Shown here piece by piece: positions 22,771 through 44,600 of a stretch of 64,000 nucleotides of DNA; the stretch's first letter is position 1; every line of letters starts with the position of its first letter. The DNA lies in assembly GCF_024713975.1 (NCBI RefSeq), contig NC_091103.1, positions 5,150,001 through 5,214,000 on the forward strand, given 5' to 3'. The notes beneath the pieces were generated by a model, which saw only the letters and a program-made list of their open reading frames with translations, did not search any database and was not told where the DNA came from. Position numbers and translations under genes: made by a program. This stretch comes from Paralichthys olivaceus. Lineage: Eukaryota; Chordata; Actinopteri; Pleuronectiformes; Paralichthyidae.

Positions 22771-25700
22771 CTACAGGGAAGACAGAAGGGGAAACCTTGT
22801 TACCAGAGAGCATATCATAGCACACTTCAGTTTAACTTCACAGCATCTATACTGTTTTTACTTGAGGAGTTACTCTGCAGCATTTGAAGACAGATTTGTT
22901 CCTCCTGCAGCCCTGGGAATGTCTCATACCTGTCTTCAACAAATCAGTAGCATTCTGCCACTCTTCATATGATTCTTTGTTGGAGGGGTCTCATTACTCT
23001 ACCTTCTCTATAGATATTCTATAATCTCAAATCAGGAAACATAATTACAGGTGGTTGTTTTATGGTCAGCACAGTCTGACCTAAACTTTATTTTGGGTTC
23101 ATCTGACCAAAGAATATGCTGCCTACTTAATGTCGTCTGTCACACCCATTCAATAATTAATTCACAGGGTAAAACCAGATGAGTATTATGAACTGTACCA
23201 CAAGAACAAACTAAGTTCTTCAGTTAAGTTCCTGCTCTGGATAATATTTCACCAAGTGAAAAGTGAAAACATGTAGTTCACATTATTATCGTCAATTTAA
23301 CCTAAAGGGTTTCCGGGTTCAGTTCTATTCTTATGACCAGAAAGATCCATTAGAACTACAAAGTATTTGAATTAGGTCATTTCCTGATTCCAAAGTAATC
23401 ATCGTCCTCAGGTTTTAAAGTCCTTGTAATAGTGACACATTTTGTATTTATAGCCAAAACCCACATTAACTCTACCACTGAGTCATGCCCCATGCCCTGA
23501 CACACACGTACACACACGCACGCACGCACACACACACAACAAAGAGAAGCAGCAGTGTAAAAAGCCTGAGTCATGATGAATCAGGGTGTTTTTCTTTTTT
23601 CAAAGAAGAGGAAATCACGCTGCAGAAAAGGCTACAATCGTCATGGTTACCATGACTATATCAACACACAAACAAAAGGAGACTGAAAGACAATGGGTTT
23701 TAACTGAGTGAGGGTTTCCATACAGCCAGATGAAATCTCTGGCTTACAAAAACACAGTTACACTGATGGTCGGCTCGTCCCCACTGGAGCCTTGGAGCTT
23801 AGAGAATGGCAGCACTGCGAGAGAATGAAATGCAAATTCTCTGCTATGTAATTGTAACTTAATCATTTGAAACTGATCTAAGACTTTTTCAAATAAAATA
23901 AAAACGGAGGTTGTGACACAAAGAGGAGTGACACTTCAAAGCTGATCGGCAGACAGAAAGATTGTCAGACTGAGCAGGGCTGGCTGGGAGATGAAATGCT
24001 GACTCACCAGTCTCAGGGCTAAAATAGGGTCTAAGACTAACAACCGACTCTACCTCTGAGGCTTTACTACTCTTACTGGCAAACTCACAACTCAAAAACC
24101 TTAAGTTGTTGTTGGGGAAAATGATTTTAACCTGAAGGAATGACACTGAAGGAATGATTCTTGAAACAATGATTGCACCACTAACACACCACACAGAATA
24201 AGTCTGCAGAATTTGAGCAAAGTGTGTAGCGAGTACAAATTCATGATACAGCCTGCGGAAATAGCAACGAGGGTTACATCAGAGCACTTCATTTCTGCAG
24301 GAATCTGTGTTTTAGGGGGAGTTATTCGAGCAAATGCAAGGCACCCCTCACCCCACAGCTAATCACACAGCCCAGTCATTTGAGCTGGTCTGACATGCAG
24401 AATCACTGAGATCCAGCCACCAGCACCACCACTGGTAAAACATGCTCATTCAACTGTTGCATAACCCTCTTCATGCACTGCCATGACCCACTGAGGAGCA
24501 GAGGAGGAGAACATTTTGTAAAAGAAGTTGGCTATCATGTCACCTACAGTAAAGCGGGTGTGAATTTACTACTGTGTGCCCACACATCATTTATATTCAT
24601 GCATGCTCAGTGCAGCATTGTTGTTAAAAGAGGTGCTCACTGTTTTTCCCAATACAACTGATGCTGAGAGATGAACCAACTTTACAGCCTGGTCACAAAC
24701 GTGAAGAAAAAGGTAAATGTGGGTTCAAGGTCTGCAGCAGATTTCAACATACTTTAAAAAAGCAGTAACATACAAAGACCACTATGATTACTCAGATTTT
24801 ACTTAAAGTCTTTTGCCCCTTACTTACACATTCAGTAACTCCTCTGTTGTTTACAGCTCCATGGCCTGCAAGCTGAAATGTCAATCCACAGAACCATTCT
24901 GTTGGCTGTGGTAGTAACACAGTGACACAAAAACCCCCAGTGGTGGCAAGCTTCACTTAACTCTACTGGATCAGTTTAACTGTAAACTACAAGCTCACAT
25001 TTAGCTTACAGCCCGTTATGTACAACAGAGAAGCATTTTTGCTCAAACCTTCACGAGGAAACAAGTCAACAAACAAACAATTTAAGCCTGTATTCAAATT
25101 CACCAGCCTTAAGAGAAGGGAGTCAGACTTATGTACACTAGCTAAAAGGTTTCTGCAAAATTCCACTGACCTGCAGGACAATTGTCCCAATCAAAGCAGT
25201 TGGAACCAAGATATATTGAATTTAACTCCATTGTGCAGAATCCTCTCCAAAGACACTGAATACTACATTTCCAAAAGATGCGTCCTAACGGACCCCAACA
25301 TGAGGTAAGTCTGTCTGGTACGTGTCAACCCCTTCTAAACTCCACACTCACAGTGTGGCAGATTTCAGTTACAACATGTAAGTGTTGCTGTCTGCCACCA
25401 GCACTGGTCAAAACTTAAAACAAAACTGAAAAGTGTTAGTGACAAACACTTCAGTCAGACATTTCAAGGCGCGAGGGACGCACAAACTGAAAGTTCAGGA
25501 CCAGTGACACAGCATCGCACCAGTGCAGCCTTGTTCTGCCCGCCCATGTTACTCTGTTTTACGAGCACTCTGCCAAAACCCACACATAACCAGACTCCAC
25601 TTTTTCACGACAGGAAGCTGAGCAGTGTCCTCATGTCAGACAAACTGAGACACCCTGCGTCTGACAGATCATGCATTTTGTCTTATGATGCTTTATTCAT

Positions 25701-27598
25701 TTCTTCTTCTGGCTAAAGCTGGAGTGGTAAACTGAGACTCGGGGTGGACATCTGTCCATTGGAGCTATGTTGTCCATTAGCCATGCATAGTTAAAAGCAT
25801 CCATTTTAGACCAGCATTCTCAGCAGTAAGGTCACAAGTCTGCAGCCTCAACACCTGCCACATGCCTTCTGCAGCGAGCAGGGTGAAGTGATCCTCACCA
25901 GGGCTGAAACATGAACATACCCGCACAGTCGCCCTCTAAACAAACAATCCTACAGTGGTACATGTCTGAGGGCAGGTGGCAAGATGATCATCCATTGGTG
26001 AAACACCAGAGGCTCTGCACTAAAACTGTGTGCCACTTCTGCTGTGACACAGGGGCGTGTCTGGCTGTCTACTCACGCACACAACGAACTACCAGCACAG
26101 TTATTTCCAAGGCATTGAAATAAACAGGCAAACCCTGCACGTAGGGGGGAAAAAAAAGGGTGCGGAGACGTGCTGCTGGATGTTGTGCTGTTAGCCGTGT
26201 TGCTAACTTCCCTAGGCCCGATCTGGATTTACCACGTGGTTTCTCCTGCTCTTGGCGCGATGCACATCACAGCTGCCCGGCTTCGTGCCAGCCACACCTC
26301 AGCCCACATCGGCCATGACAACAACCCGTTTCACGTAAAAAAAAAAAAACACAAACCGTACCGACGCGAGCGGCGCTGCGGGGAGTCACGGATGGAGGGC
26401 AGGCGTCAATGAATGGAGACACCAACCTCGATAACTGTCAAGCTAGGGAGGAGGTGGCTACCGGTCGTTAGCTCGCACGCTCTCATTCGCTAGCTGCGAT
26501 GTGCTACATCACTTAACTATGGTGCGAAGCTAACCAGGTATAAACACAGAAGCAGCAGCACCGTCAGTGGTGTCGTGACGGACATGAGTCCTGTAACCGG
26601 CCACACTGAGTCAGCCACCTCCAGACTCCTCACGCGGTTCAACACCACCACCACCACTGCGACAGCTTTCGTTGACATGATGCTTTTACAAGTGATGCTG
26701 ATGAGAAAGAGCTGTCACCCCCGGGCTTTAAAAGGTGGAAAAACATCCGACCTGTCCCATCCTTTCATCCACCAGTGTCTCGGGACCCCTGCGTGTGGGT
26801 CCCCACCGACAAACCGTGTGTCTGACAGCACGTATCTGCAGCTGTCTGGGTAACTAGAGATCTCCACGCTTCACCGCCTAAACGCAGGAGGTTACAGATC
26901 ACTGGCATCAACTTTACATCGCCATCACATGGTTCCAGGTGTCAAGTTAACAGTGCTCATGTTATACATCTCTTCACACAAAAGACACAGACGAACACGA
27001 AGAACACAAGCTCCGCCACTTACTACCAGGCTGCTGACATCAGGGTAACAACACCCGGCTTCGACCCAGCCGGCGATTTGACCTACTGCTACCTACGTAG
27101 CCTCCTGCTTCGCTAGCTAGCACGCAGTAGTGGTTGCTAGTAGCATAAATTGCGGCTACCGGCGAAAACAACAACACAGTGAGGCAACACGTCGCATGTC
27201 ACACGAAACACGCGCGCACATATTATAAAACGCGTATAAACGCAGCCGTGGGAGCTCAACTTGGCAGCACGGCGCAATTAACTTAGTGACCGAACTAGCG
27301 AAACTGAAGAAAGAACACCCACGTCGTCTTAGCATGGGATGCTAGCGACGAGCTAGCTGGCTAATCCCCGAAAACACAGCAGGAGCAAGCCCCCACCACC
27401 ACCACCACCACAACCCCGCCACCACCAAGTCCTCAGAAAGCAGTGAATAAAAGTCAGGGCAGAAAGGTTTATCTCCACATTTCAGGTCAGACGTACAGAC
27501 ACGTGTCCCCGCGGAGCCTCCGTGTGGCAGCGACTCGCAGGAATCTGTGGGAAAAGCAGCATTTGAACGGAGAAGCAGACGCAGGACCGAGGCTTTAC
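22771..27598 (-). other. First eif4g1 intron(s)
   Basis: A 4.8-kb stretch between the 5' UTR exons. It contains a short Tc1-like fragment on the minus strand near 23095-23123 (QHILWSDEP), and CpG becomes frequent from about 26300 onward towards the promoter. No coding exon found. Confidence 0.55.
22990..23125 (-). mobile_element. Second Tc1-like transposase fragment
   Basis: Minus-strand translation gives QHILWSDEPKIKFRS around 23123-23080. This matches the LWSDE block of Tc1/mariner transposases that carries the first catalytic Asp. Only a short piece is recognisable and its boundaries are uncertain. Confidence 0.45.
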
Positions 27599-27690
27599 CT
27601 TCTCTCCTTGAGTCCGCAGAGCCGGACGGACGGAAAATCTTCCCGGAAGCCGGTAGCAAGGTAATTCCGGCAAAATCCCATCACGTGAAA
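27599..27690 (-). promoter_or_regulatory. eif4g1: eif4g1 first exon and core promoter
   Basis: A donor GTAAAG at 27598 ends a CpG-rich, ATG-free segment taken as the non-coding first exon. Immediately upstream are an ETS-type site CCGGAAG (27643-27649) and a perfect palindrome TCACGTGA (27681-27688), which fits USF or MiT/TFE E-box factors. No TATA box is seen. The exact transcription start cannot be fixed from sequence alone. Confidence 0.6.
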
Positions 27691-28589
27691 CTGTCCCAGT
27701 ACTGTCGACATGGAAATATTCTCAAGCCTTATCTTTTATTATGTTTCCATGTGAACGACGTGATTAGACGTGATTGTTTGTTTTATTGTAAGAGGACTCA
27801 GGGGAAAAGAAACTTTACTCCATAAGAAAAAACTTAATTTATATTCTCCATTCAGGATAATAATAATAATAATGTTCGTTCAAATAAATAAAGGTTTTGT
27901 ATCGATAAATCAGAAATATTCATTTTGATTCCATGGGCCAGATTTTGGTGGTTCCCTTATAAGAAGAGTACAACAATGTCCAACAGACACTAATTTCATC
28001 CAGGTGATTATCTCTAAAGACAATCCACAGATTGACATGATTATTAAGTGAAAGTCTACAAACTGATTCCAAGATACTTGAAAACATTATTTTGATTTGA
28101 ATGACTTGTGTCCAGCAGCCACATTAATAATGTAGATCTGAATATTTGATAAATGATGGTATAATCTGTTTGTTCATTTTACACAAACAACCTCATATAG
28201 GCTATATATATATATAAAATCATGTATATATAAATAATTTATCTGAGACACATAAGTCGCCACTGATGAAGTGTTGCATCAGTCTTTATTCTCTTGAAGT
28301 TCTTTATGTCAAGACACCTGAGTTATTATTCCTTGAAGCCTACTTCACACACTTACAGTGAATTTTATTCTGAACTACTGTTGCCATTACTCCCCAACAT
28401 TAGAATATATACATATCTGTGTGTACACACTAAGTATACATGTGTATTTAGTATCAAGGCGCTTTCCTTCCACTAAGTGGCTCCTCCTTGTGGAGAAACC
28501 TCAAAATGCTTGATAAAGTTCCATGACTTTCTCTGCATCTAAATCAATCAACACACAGCCATAAGATTTCCACCATGTGGATCTGAGTT
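27691..28589. other. Spacer between eif4g1 and psmd2
   Basis: AT-rich sequence between the eif4g1 promoter and the psmd2 3' end, with short ATA and TA runs (for example 28205-28235). No coding potential or RNA gene recognised. Confidence 0.6.
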
Positions 28590-28764
28590 TTTATTTGTTT
28601 CAACCTTGAACAGTACTCTAACAAACAACACCCCCCCCCAAAAAATGTGAAGATTACATATTTGTAAATGTTCTAATTACAAAACATTATAGAGGATAAA
28701 AGTAGTAGGAAAAAAACAAAAACAAGATGTGAACTATTGATGTGGTCTGAGCAAAGTTTTTATT
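28590..28764 (-). terminator. psmd2: psmd2 polyadenylation signals
   Basis: Two AATAAA hexamers on the minus strand, at 28759-28764 and 28590-28595, lie about 380 and 550 nt downstream of the psmd2 stop codon. Either or both may be used. Confidence 0.6.
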
Positions 28765-29143
28765 CATTTACTGATGACTGAAACACATTCCCACTGTAGA
28801 GGAGGCCCCCAGTCAGTATAGCTGCTGATTTACATCACGTGTGAGAGATGGATCAAACTTATAGCAATGAGGAGAACCATCTATACGGAGCAGATAAGGT
28901 CCCAGTTTAACCCTCTGTGTCATACCAGTCCAATTAACCAGACCCCAGCCATCCATTTTTAATGATAGCTGGTGCTGGGCCACAGATGACAGTGAGAAGA
29001 CAAAGCAAGGTAGAAGGATAGGCCTGCCTCGCTCTTTTCAGCCATGCAGTAAACAATTCAATATAACAACTTCCGAGAGCCATGGAGGTCTACCCTTACA
29101 AACACAGGGAGACACTGACGAGAGTGGGCTTTTTGGCTTCAGT

Positions 29144-37489
<8,346 letters not shown>

Positions 37490-37782
37490 GACTGCGGCTC
37501 TACGATCTGACGACCAGAGAGCGGAACTGAGCGGCTCCCACACAGCAGCTTCTTCTTCTTCGGTAGAATGTGGGCGAGTTTGCGCTCTCTAGCGCCCCGC
37601 ACTGGCGTGAATTGTCATGCGCTTGTGTGTGCAGTTCAAGTTCAGGACATCTAAAGAGTGTACAATTACAGGACAAGCTCTTTCACAGCGTGCCCTGTGA
37701 CTTCCTGCACTTTGCCTCACTACATCTTTTCTAATCATAAACACATTTAACGTGCATCTAATTTTTGCACTCACACATTTAA

Positions 37783-37874
37783 GATACGATAAGATAGACT
37801 TTATTCATCCCACACTGGGGAAATTTCGACTTTACAGCAGCAGAAGGGCATTAAGATAGAGAAAAATAAAAATA

Positions 37875-37911
<37 letters not shown>

Positions 37912-38300
37912 AAAAATGTAAACACTATACAAAGATACTGGAAATGCACAGTGGTGGGAAGTGGAGAATATACATTGGAATCAGAATCAGAATCAGAAGT
38001 ACTTTATTAATCCCCGTAGGGAAATTATGTCACAATTCACATGAAATATATATATGTGTGTGTGTGTGTAGGAGGTAGATACAGAAAAATGAGAGTAATG
38101 ATTATTACACTGTTTTTACGTGCTTGTTGAAAGGTCTTATGGCTGTCGGGATGAAGGTCCTTCGAAACCTCTCTGACTGATTTGATGCCATATTTTCCAA
38201 TACACTGTAGTGTCCCAACCAAATATTCAACATTGTCACAAGTAGGTTTTTTAGCAGGATTAGTAAACACACACACAAATACACACACTGGTTTCTTAAC
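37783..38300 (-). mobile_element. Two non-LTR retrotransposon 3' ends
   Basis: Read on the minus strand, about 38180-38117 encodes RFRRTFIPTAIRPFNKHV, resembling the C-terminal tail of fish LINE proteins. It is followed by a 3' end with AATTTCCC and GGGATTAATAAAG (about 38035-38005) and CTGATT repeats (37977-38000). A second tail of the same style (TTTCCCCAGTGTGGGATGAA, then AATAAAG and TATCTTATC) ends at about 37783. The arrangement suggests two insertions, the second cut short at its 5' side. Confidence 0.6.
37878..37908. repeat. TA microsatellite
   Basis: About 31 bp of alternating AT between the two retroposon tails. A cruciform- or melting-prone simple repeat, probably grown within the retroposon insertion. 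Confidence 0.9.
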
Positions 38301-38621
38301 TTCATTAAAAAGTTATATATAGGTCCATTGTCTGTCTGTATATGTTGTTTCCATTGGTGGTGTTTGTTTGCACTATTTGTTGTATGTTATATGTTGTGTG
38401 TTATATATTACTTGCACATTTGGAGTATGGGAAAACGCAATTTCAATCCTCTGTGTAACAACCTGTTGCATTGTTTGGTTGACAATAAAGTTCACTAAGA
38501 CATATATGAGAATTCATTTTTTTTGCGGGGGGAAACTGTTATTTCCCACGCTCTTTAAAGTAGCAGACCAGCTTGTCATATGACCACAAAAGTCACATGT
38601 TCGTTTCCCGTTTCTGTCAAA

Positions 38622-41600
38622 ATGGCTTTGGAGGCTCGTGTGTTGCGTGTGTGCACAGTAGCACTGTTCTTCGTGTTCTCTGTCTGTGCTGTTGGACACG
38701 GACGAGTCAAAGGCTTCAGGAGGTTCGGTCATGTGCAGCGGGCCCAGCGGGGAGCTCCGTCAGAGGAGCAGTGGTTCACCCAGAGACTGGATCACTTCAA
38801 CGGTGCAGACATCAGGGAGTGGAAGCAGGTGAGTCCCCCAGTGTGTTGTGAGCAGGGGGTTAGAAAAGGGATCCGATTAAAGGTCCAGTGTGAAAGATTT
38901 AAAATTGAAGATAAAATAACCCTAGTGATGTTTTCACTGGTGTGTGATCATCCACATTGTATGAATTGTTGTTTTATTTTCCCTAGAATGGGCCCTTTAT
39001 ATTTAACTTTATATTTACATGGTTCACCACAGTTTCTCTTTCCTGTTGGGAAGAGGAGGGTGAGATGAGGAGTATTCAGCTGCAACATGCAACTTCACCT
39101 CTAGATGTCACTAAATTCTACACACTGAACCTTTAAGCTGGTGCTGGATGTGGTGTTAAATGAATATAGTCATTGGAAGAGTTTCCTTCCTGTCATATGT
39201 TATCTATGTCTATGGTTAAAACCTAAACCTTCTTGATTAGAGTACAATCAGCACTGCTTACTGCTATTAGACCACATGCACTGTACAATAATAATTATAT
39301 ATAAGTGCAATTTCACAGTTTATATTTTTCTTATGTATTTCTATTTTACATAGTGCCTCGTGTTTTTACTTATTTATTTGTATTTGTACAATCTGAATAA
39401 CTCTTTCTCTCTCTCTCCGTTTGCCCCAGAGGTACTTTGTCAATGAAAATTTCTACAAGCCAGGTGGCCCAGTGTTTCTGATGATAGGTGGAGAGGGTCC
39501 GGCTAATCCAGCATGGATGCAGAATGGAACCTGGCTCACCTACGCTGAGAAAGTGGGAGCGCTCTGCTTGATGCTGGAGCATCGCTTCTATGGAAAGAGT
39601 CACCCGACAGTGTATGTGTCACCTTAACTCGTGTTCTTGAGCTTTTTCTATCTTTAGAGCAGTTGATTTAGTCTCTAGAGGTTTCACCGCTTTTGTGCTT
39701 TTGCGATAATACAGTGTGTTACTATTAGCATGGTAATGTATTGGAATATCTTAAATCTAATTTAGGAAAAATGTTATAGTATGAAATTTGTTGGAGTAGA
39801 AGGGTTAAATGGCCAGAGAGAGAAAGAGAAAGGAAAAGAGAAAGAGAAAGAGAGAGAGAGAGTAAAAGTCAACACAAAATGGACCACAGTCTGTCACAAA
39901 TCTTTGAATGAATCAATACGTTGTTATTGACAATCGATACTCTATCAAGAAACATAATATCCCCGAAATTCTTTATCGGTCAGGATCGATTGTTAAAGGA
40001 TCCTTTCGTTTTGGCTCACGTGGAGTTACTTTGAGCAGAAATACCTCGGGAGCATCAGCCAAAAATGCATCAGGACATCACAATCTTGTTCCATTGGAAT
40101 AGAGAAGCAAATGCTGGTGAAGCTTTTGTACCACTAGATGGCAGCACTGCTTTCAGCTAAAGACCGTCCTATACATGGCTCATGAAATCCTCTATAGACA
40201 GGATGATGGACACACTGAAGATGTTAACTCAAACTGCTGAGGAACTCATTACCACCCCACATCAAAAATGCCCAAACACTGCTATTATTCAAGAAGGCCC
40301 TCAAAACCCACCTCTTCAGACTTGCCATCCCCTTCTAACACCCCCCCCCCCCCCCCAATTTTTATTTTCTTAGTATACCTTATTCTTCTCCTTTTCTTTG
40401 TATTAAAGTGTATACTGATTGTTTTCTTATTTTATCCTTCACTAGTCGTCTTTGAAAGCTTTGAAAAGAGCTATGTAAATGCAATGTTTCATTATTATTA
40501 TAACCCCCTCCTCTCTCCATCCAGTGACCTCAGTACAGACAACCTACGTTTCCTCAGCAGCCGTCAGGCTCTAGCCGACCTGGCTCACTTCCGCACCACG
40601 ATAGCTGAGACCCGAGGCCTGACCAACAGGAAGTGGGTGGCATTAGGCGGGTCATACCCTGGTTCTCTCGCCACTTGGTTCCGGCTGAAGTACCCACACC
40701 TCGTCCATGCCTCTGTGGCCACGAGTGCACCCGTTCATGCTACTGTCAATTTCCCAGGTGTGACAAGACATTGCAAAACATGAAAACATGGACAGATGTG
40801 CACACAATCACTCTTGATTTGTGCCAAATTCTTGACAAAATAATTTGATTTAAGAAAGATTTATATATACTAAAGGACACAAAATATTTCTTGAAATAGT
40901 TAAACAGTATGTTTCACTTGTAAATTCAGATTAACATAAAGCACCAAACCACTGAGCTCTCCAACAGTTAGCTTGAGCCCCAGACAGATCAAAGATGAGG
41001 AAAGCTTTATTCTCTATCTTTGTCTGTGTTGTGTTTGGCTCTACTCATTGTTTTTCCTCCGGAAGGCTCTAGGCAGGAATCAGGGTCAGAGTAGCTTTGT
41101 ACACAGAGATGCTATCAGAAGCTCTTGCGCCACATTCTTTTAGATTTATGAAGATAACCATTACAAAACACTGCAGTCATCCAGCATTGCTTCCAGGAAA
41201 AGACTGGCTTCTGTTCCAGTCATAAATATTCCAGTTTGTTTGAATGTGAAGTTTCTCCTCTGAGAGCCTGTTTTAATAGTTTCATAAACTGTGAAATTAA
41301 GTCATCAGTTTACTTCGTGCCTCACAGAAACCATTTCCAAAAACTGTCTCCAGCACTTGAATAGACCTTGGTTCAGATATTGTGTTGAAGATGAAGTGGT
41401 GCTTTTCCAGCCCTTCAAAATAGTCGTCATTGTTGAACTAATGTTTTGTTTATTACTGTGTATTACGAGCAGCCCAGGTTTAAGTGTCTACTCCTCCCTC
41501 TGTCCTCATGTAATGCCAGAGTACTTGGAGGTCGTGTGGCGTTCGCTGGCCTCAGAGAACACAGAGTGCCCCCTACTGGTGAAAAAAGCTTCGGATACCC

Positions 41601-44600
41601 TTGTAGAACGGCTAAAGGATCCCAAGACCCACGACAACATCACTAAAGACTTCAAGTACCGTACATTTACACTCTGTAACCATTCCTGTTATTTACTGCC
41701 AGGAACACTAGTGTGGATTAAGATTCTTTTTTTTCGTCTATGACCTCTGTTGTTGACTTACTGAGTGACTTGTTTTCTCGCCGAGTGTCATAACTTCCTT
41801 TATCTGACCTTTTTTTTTTCATCAAGAAAAAAGTGTCCCTTCTGACGCCAAGCAGGAAAAGTACAGATTTAGTCAATACCATTAATAACCTTGTTCCATG
41901 AGAAAGTCCTGGTAAACTATGGGTGCCTCAGGGCTGGTACACTTAAATAAAGTACATCAGGTTGTTATAGTGACTGGATGGTCAGTCCACATGATGAGTA
42001 AGCAGGCTCACATTTCTTTTTATAATGGGGTGGTTAGTCTCATGGAACTACTACTGTCGCAGAGACAGACAAGCTAAACCTGTGTCTCTGCGTCTGCACC
42101 GGTCTTACCACACTGGACATCTTTTGATTTGCAGAATAAATAGCCCAGACGGTGCTAATGCAGGAAAAAACATGTAGAGGTCTCGAAGGTGGTTGAGAGG
42201 CTTGTCCATCTTCCAAGCCACAATACCTCAGAGAATGTTTTCCATGTTTCACAATTTCATCGTGAAGGAAATATCACTCACAGGCAAACACATGAGTCGT
42301 TTCTGAAATCAGTGTGTTACGTCATCATCATGTTAACAGAATTTACCGTTGCAAAGACTTTTCCACTGTATGTAGTAACGCTCAAGTGAACACACCCACA
42401 CTTCTGCAAAGTACAACACTCTCTTTTGACTCCGCACCTCGTAGCTGTCAGGTTGACAGATGACCCAAATCAGTGTCCGTGTATTGATGTTGAATGAGTT
42501 ACTGTTCCACTAAGAGGTGAAATTTGGGTGTTTACAGATTCTGCAGATTAGTGATCACTTCAATTTCAAAGTAAAAGGCCTGAGAGATCCGGAAAAGACA
42601 AAATATTCCAGGTAGCATTCCATTAGACATTAGCATTCAACCTGTTGCTGTTTAATACTGTTATGTGATATGATGGGAAAAACACGTTAATTCCAAAATT
42701 TCATAGCCCCATTGGGACATAACTATTTAAGCCTGGAAGTAAAATGCATTGGACTCCAGCCTCTAACGCTAAATGCTAAAGATAAATAATCCAATGCTGA
42801 AGTGCTTGAAACTATTTTTTGTAACAGTTTACTTGATTACACCAAATATATTTTACTCACAGTCTTAAATAATTGTGTCCAACATGTGCATTGGTATTTC
42901 AATATGAAAACAGCCCTTGCGGTTGAATGCTAATGTTAGCTGTTGTCTTCTGTGAGCTAATGAGCTTTAAAATATGTTGTTTAACCTTGAAAGATGGTCC
43001 CTCCAGATTTAAATGATCCAAGTACAGTTTGTAGCAGTGAGATGAAAACAGTCTGTCATATTTATAATCCTGGATCACATCAATATTATTCTGATGATGA
43101 ATAGGAACATTTCATGTGAATATGAGCTATAACATGCTCTAGTGTAACTTTCCTCCTCTTTTCATCTCTACATCTTCTCTTGTCTTCCTCCTTCCTTCCT
43201 CTCCTTCTCTCCCCACCCTCTCTCAGCTTGTGTTCCAGACTGCAGATCCAGACAGAGATGGACTCGGCCTACTTCCTGGAAACGCTGGCTGGCAACTTCA
43301 TGGATGTGGTCCAGTACAATGAAGACAACCGAGGGTTTGAGGTGAGAGCGACACGCTCGGCAAACATCTTCCGCAAAACGTCATAAACTGGGATTTTTGG
43401 AGGCAGGCAGTAAGTGTTTTGGATTGGAAAATCCAGGTGATCACCCACATATGTATTTTGATACGACATGATCTGTGCGCATTGACTTGAAACAGAATAA
43501 AGGGAGTTTGGAGAGTTTTGTAGATCGGGGGCTTGACCTAGTATCCAGTCTTGGTTGAGTGGAAGGCAGCTATGAGGTGTAGGAGGGTCAGTCCAAGTAG
43601 TATACTGAAACATAATAAACCATGCATTGTGAGAGAGGCCCAGAGATGCTGCCTTTTAAGAGGGTCTCCAGGGTTGATCCCAGGGCTGCCTGCTTGCTTA
43701 GATGTGTAGCTCCTTAACCTACATGCATTATAGGTGGTGTGTGTGACCTGCTGAGTGAGACGATATCAATGGAAGGTGGGAAGTACCTGTGTGTCTTGAC
43801 TCAGATCCAGATTAAACAACGCTGCTGATATTTGATATGTCAGAGTCCTCTAGTGTTTTAGTTTCTGAGCAGTTTCTCTATTGAAGCCTAGGGTCGTGAC
43901 AAAACTAGTTATTTAAAAGTGTCTGTTAGCTACCAGGATTATAGGATTACCACAAAACCTGGTGGATAGATGTCATGGATCTTGATGAAAAGAATCAGTG
44001 AGTGTAGATTAAATAAACTGGATGTTGTGAATTTGAATGTAGTATCACAAGGGGAATCCTTGGTGGAGATATGTGCTTCTTCATTCTAGTTATTTCTAGT
44101 TATTTCTGCAATACATGCACGATGCATTACACAATTGACAATGCTGGTGTTACGTTGACAACTAATTAGATTCTCTGTAACCTCATCAGTAGGAAAATGA
44201 TTATTATATTATTATTATTATATTCCCTAACCCTATGATCTCAAATTTGTGGAAAATGTTAGAGCTTTATCCCATTTGTGGTGGGATGCAGTACATGCAA
44301 AATGTCTCTCCTCTTTTCTTTTCTTAGTATCTACTGTACATCTTTTTCTTTAGTGGTGTCTTCTTTTTTTACCAGTTACCCCTCTTACCCCCCTTCCCCT
44401 TCTTTTTCATTCTATCCCCTCTCTGTCCCCCCTGCTGCCTTGAGCAGACGTGACTCCGGTTACCAATAAGCTGATGGGAAAAAGTAACAAAAGACCCTTT
44501 GGTCTCTCTGGTTTCCTGTCGCCCCAAGCTAAAGAGACGCTTATAAAAGAACTGAGAGGAGTGGTGGGCCACAGATTCCACAGCAATAGCAGACAGACGC

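Larger units (their letters stand above)
37490..38621. promoter_or_regulatory. Divergent spacer between psmd2 and prss16
   Basis: The psmd2 start (37489, minus) and prss16 start (38622, plus) face away from each other across 1.13 kb. The psmd2-proximal 120 bp are CpG-containing, consistent with a housekeeping promoter. The middle is filled with retroposon tails and a TA microsatellite (listed separately), so a shared bidirectional promoter is less likely than two separate ones. No TATA box stands out next to prss16. Confidence 0.5.

Noticed and set aside
38580..38621. Upstream in-frame ATG as the prss16 start
   Set aside because: It would place 14 polar residues before the signal peptide. 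The ATG at 38622 has a better context and starts directly before the hydrophobic segment. Not fully excluded.
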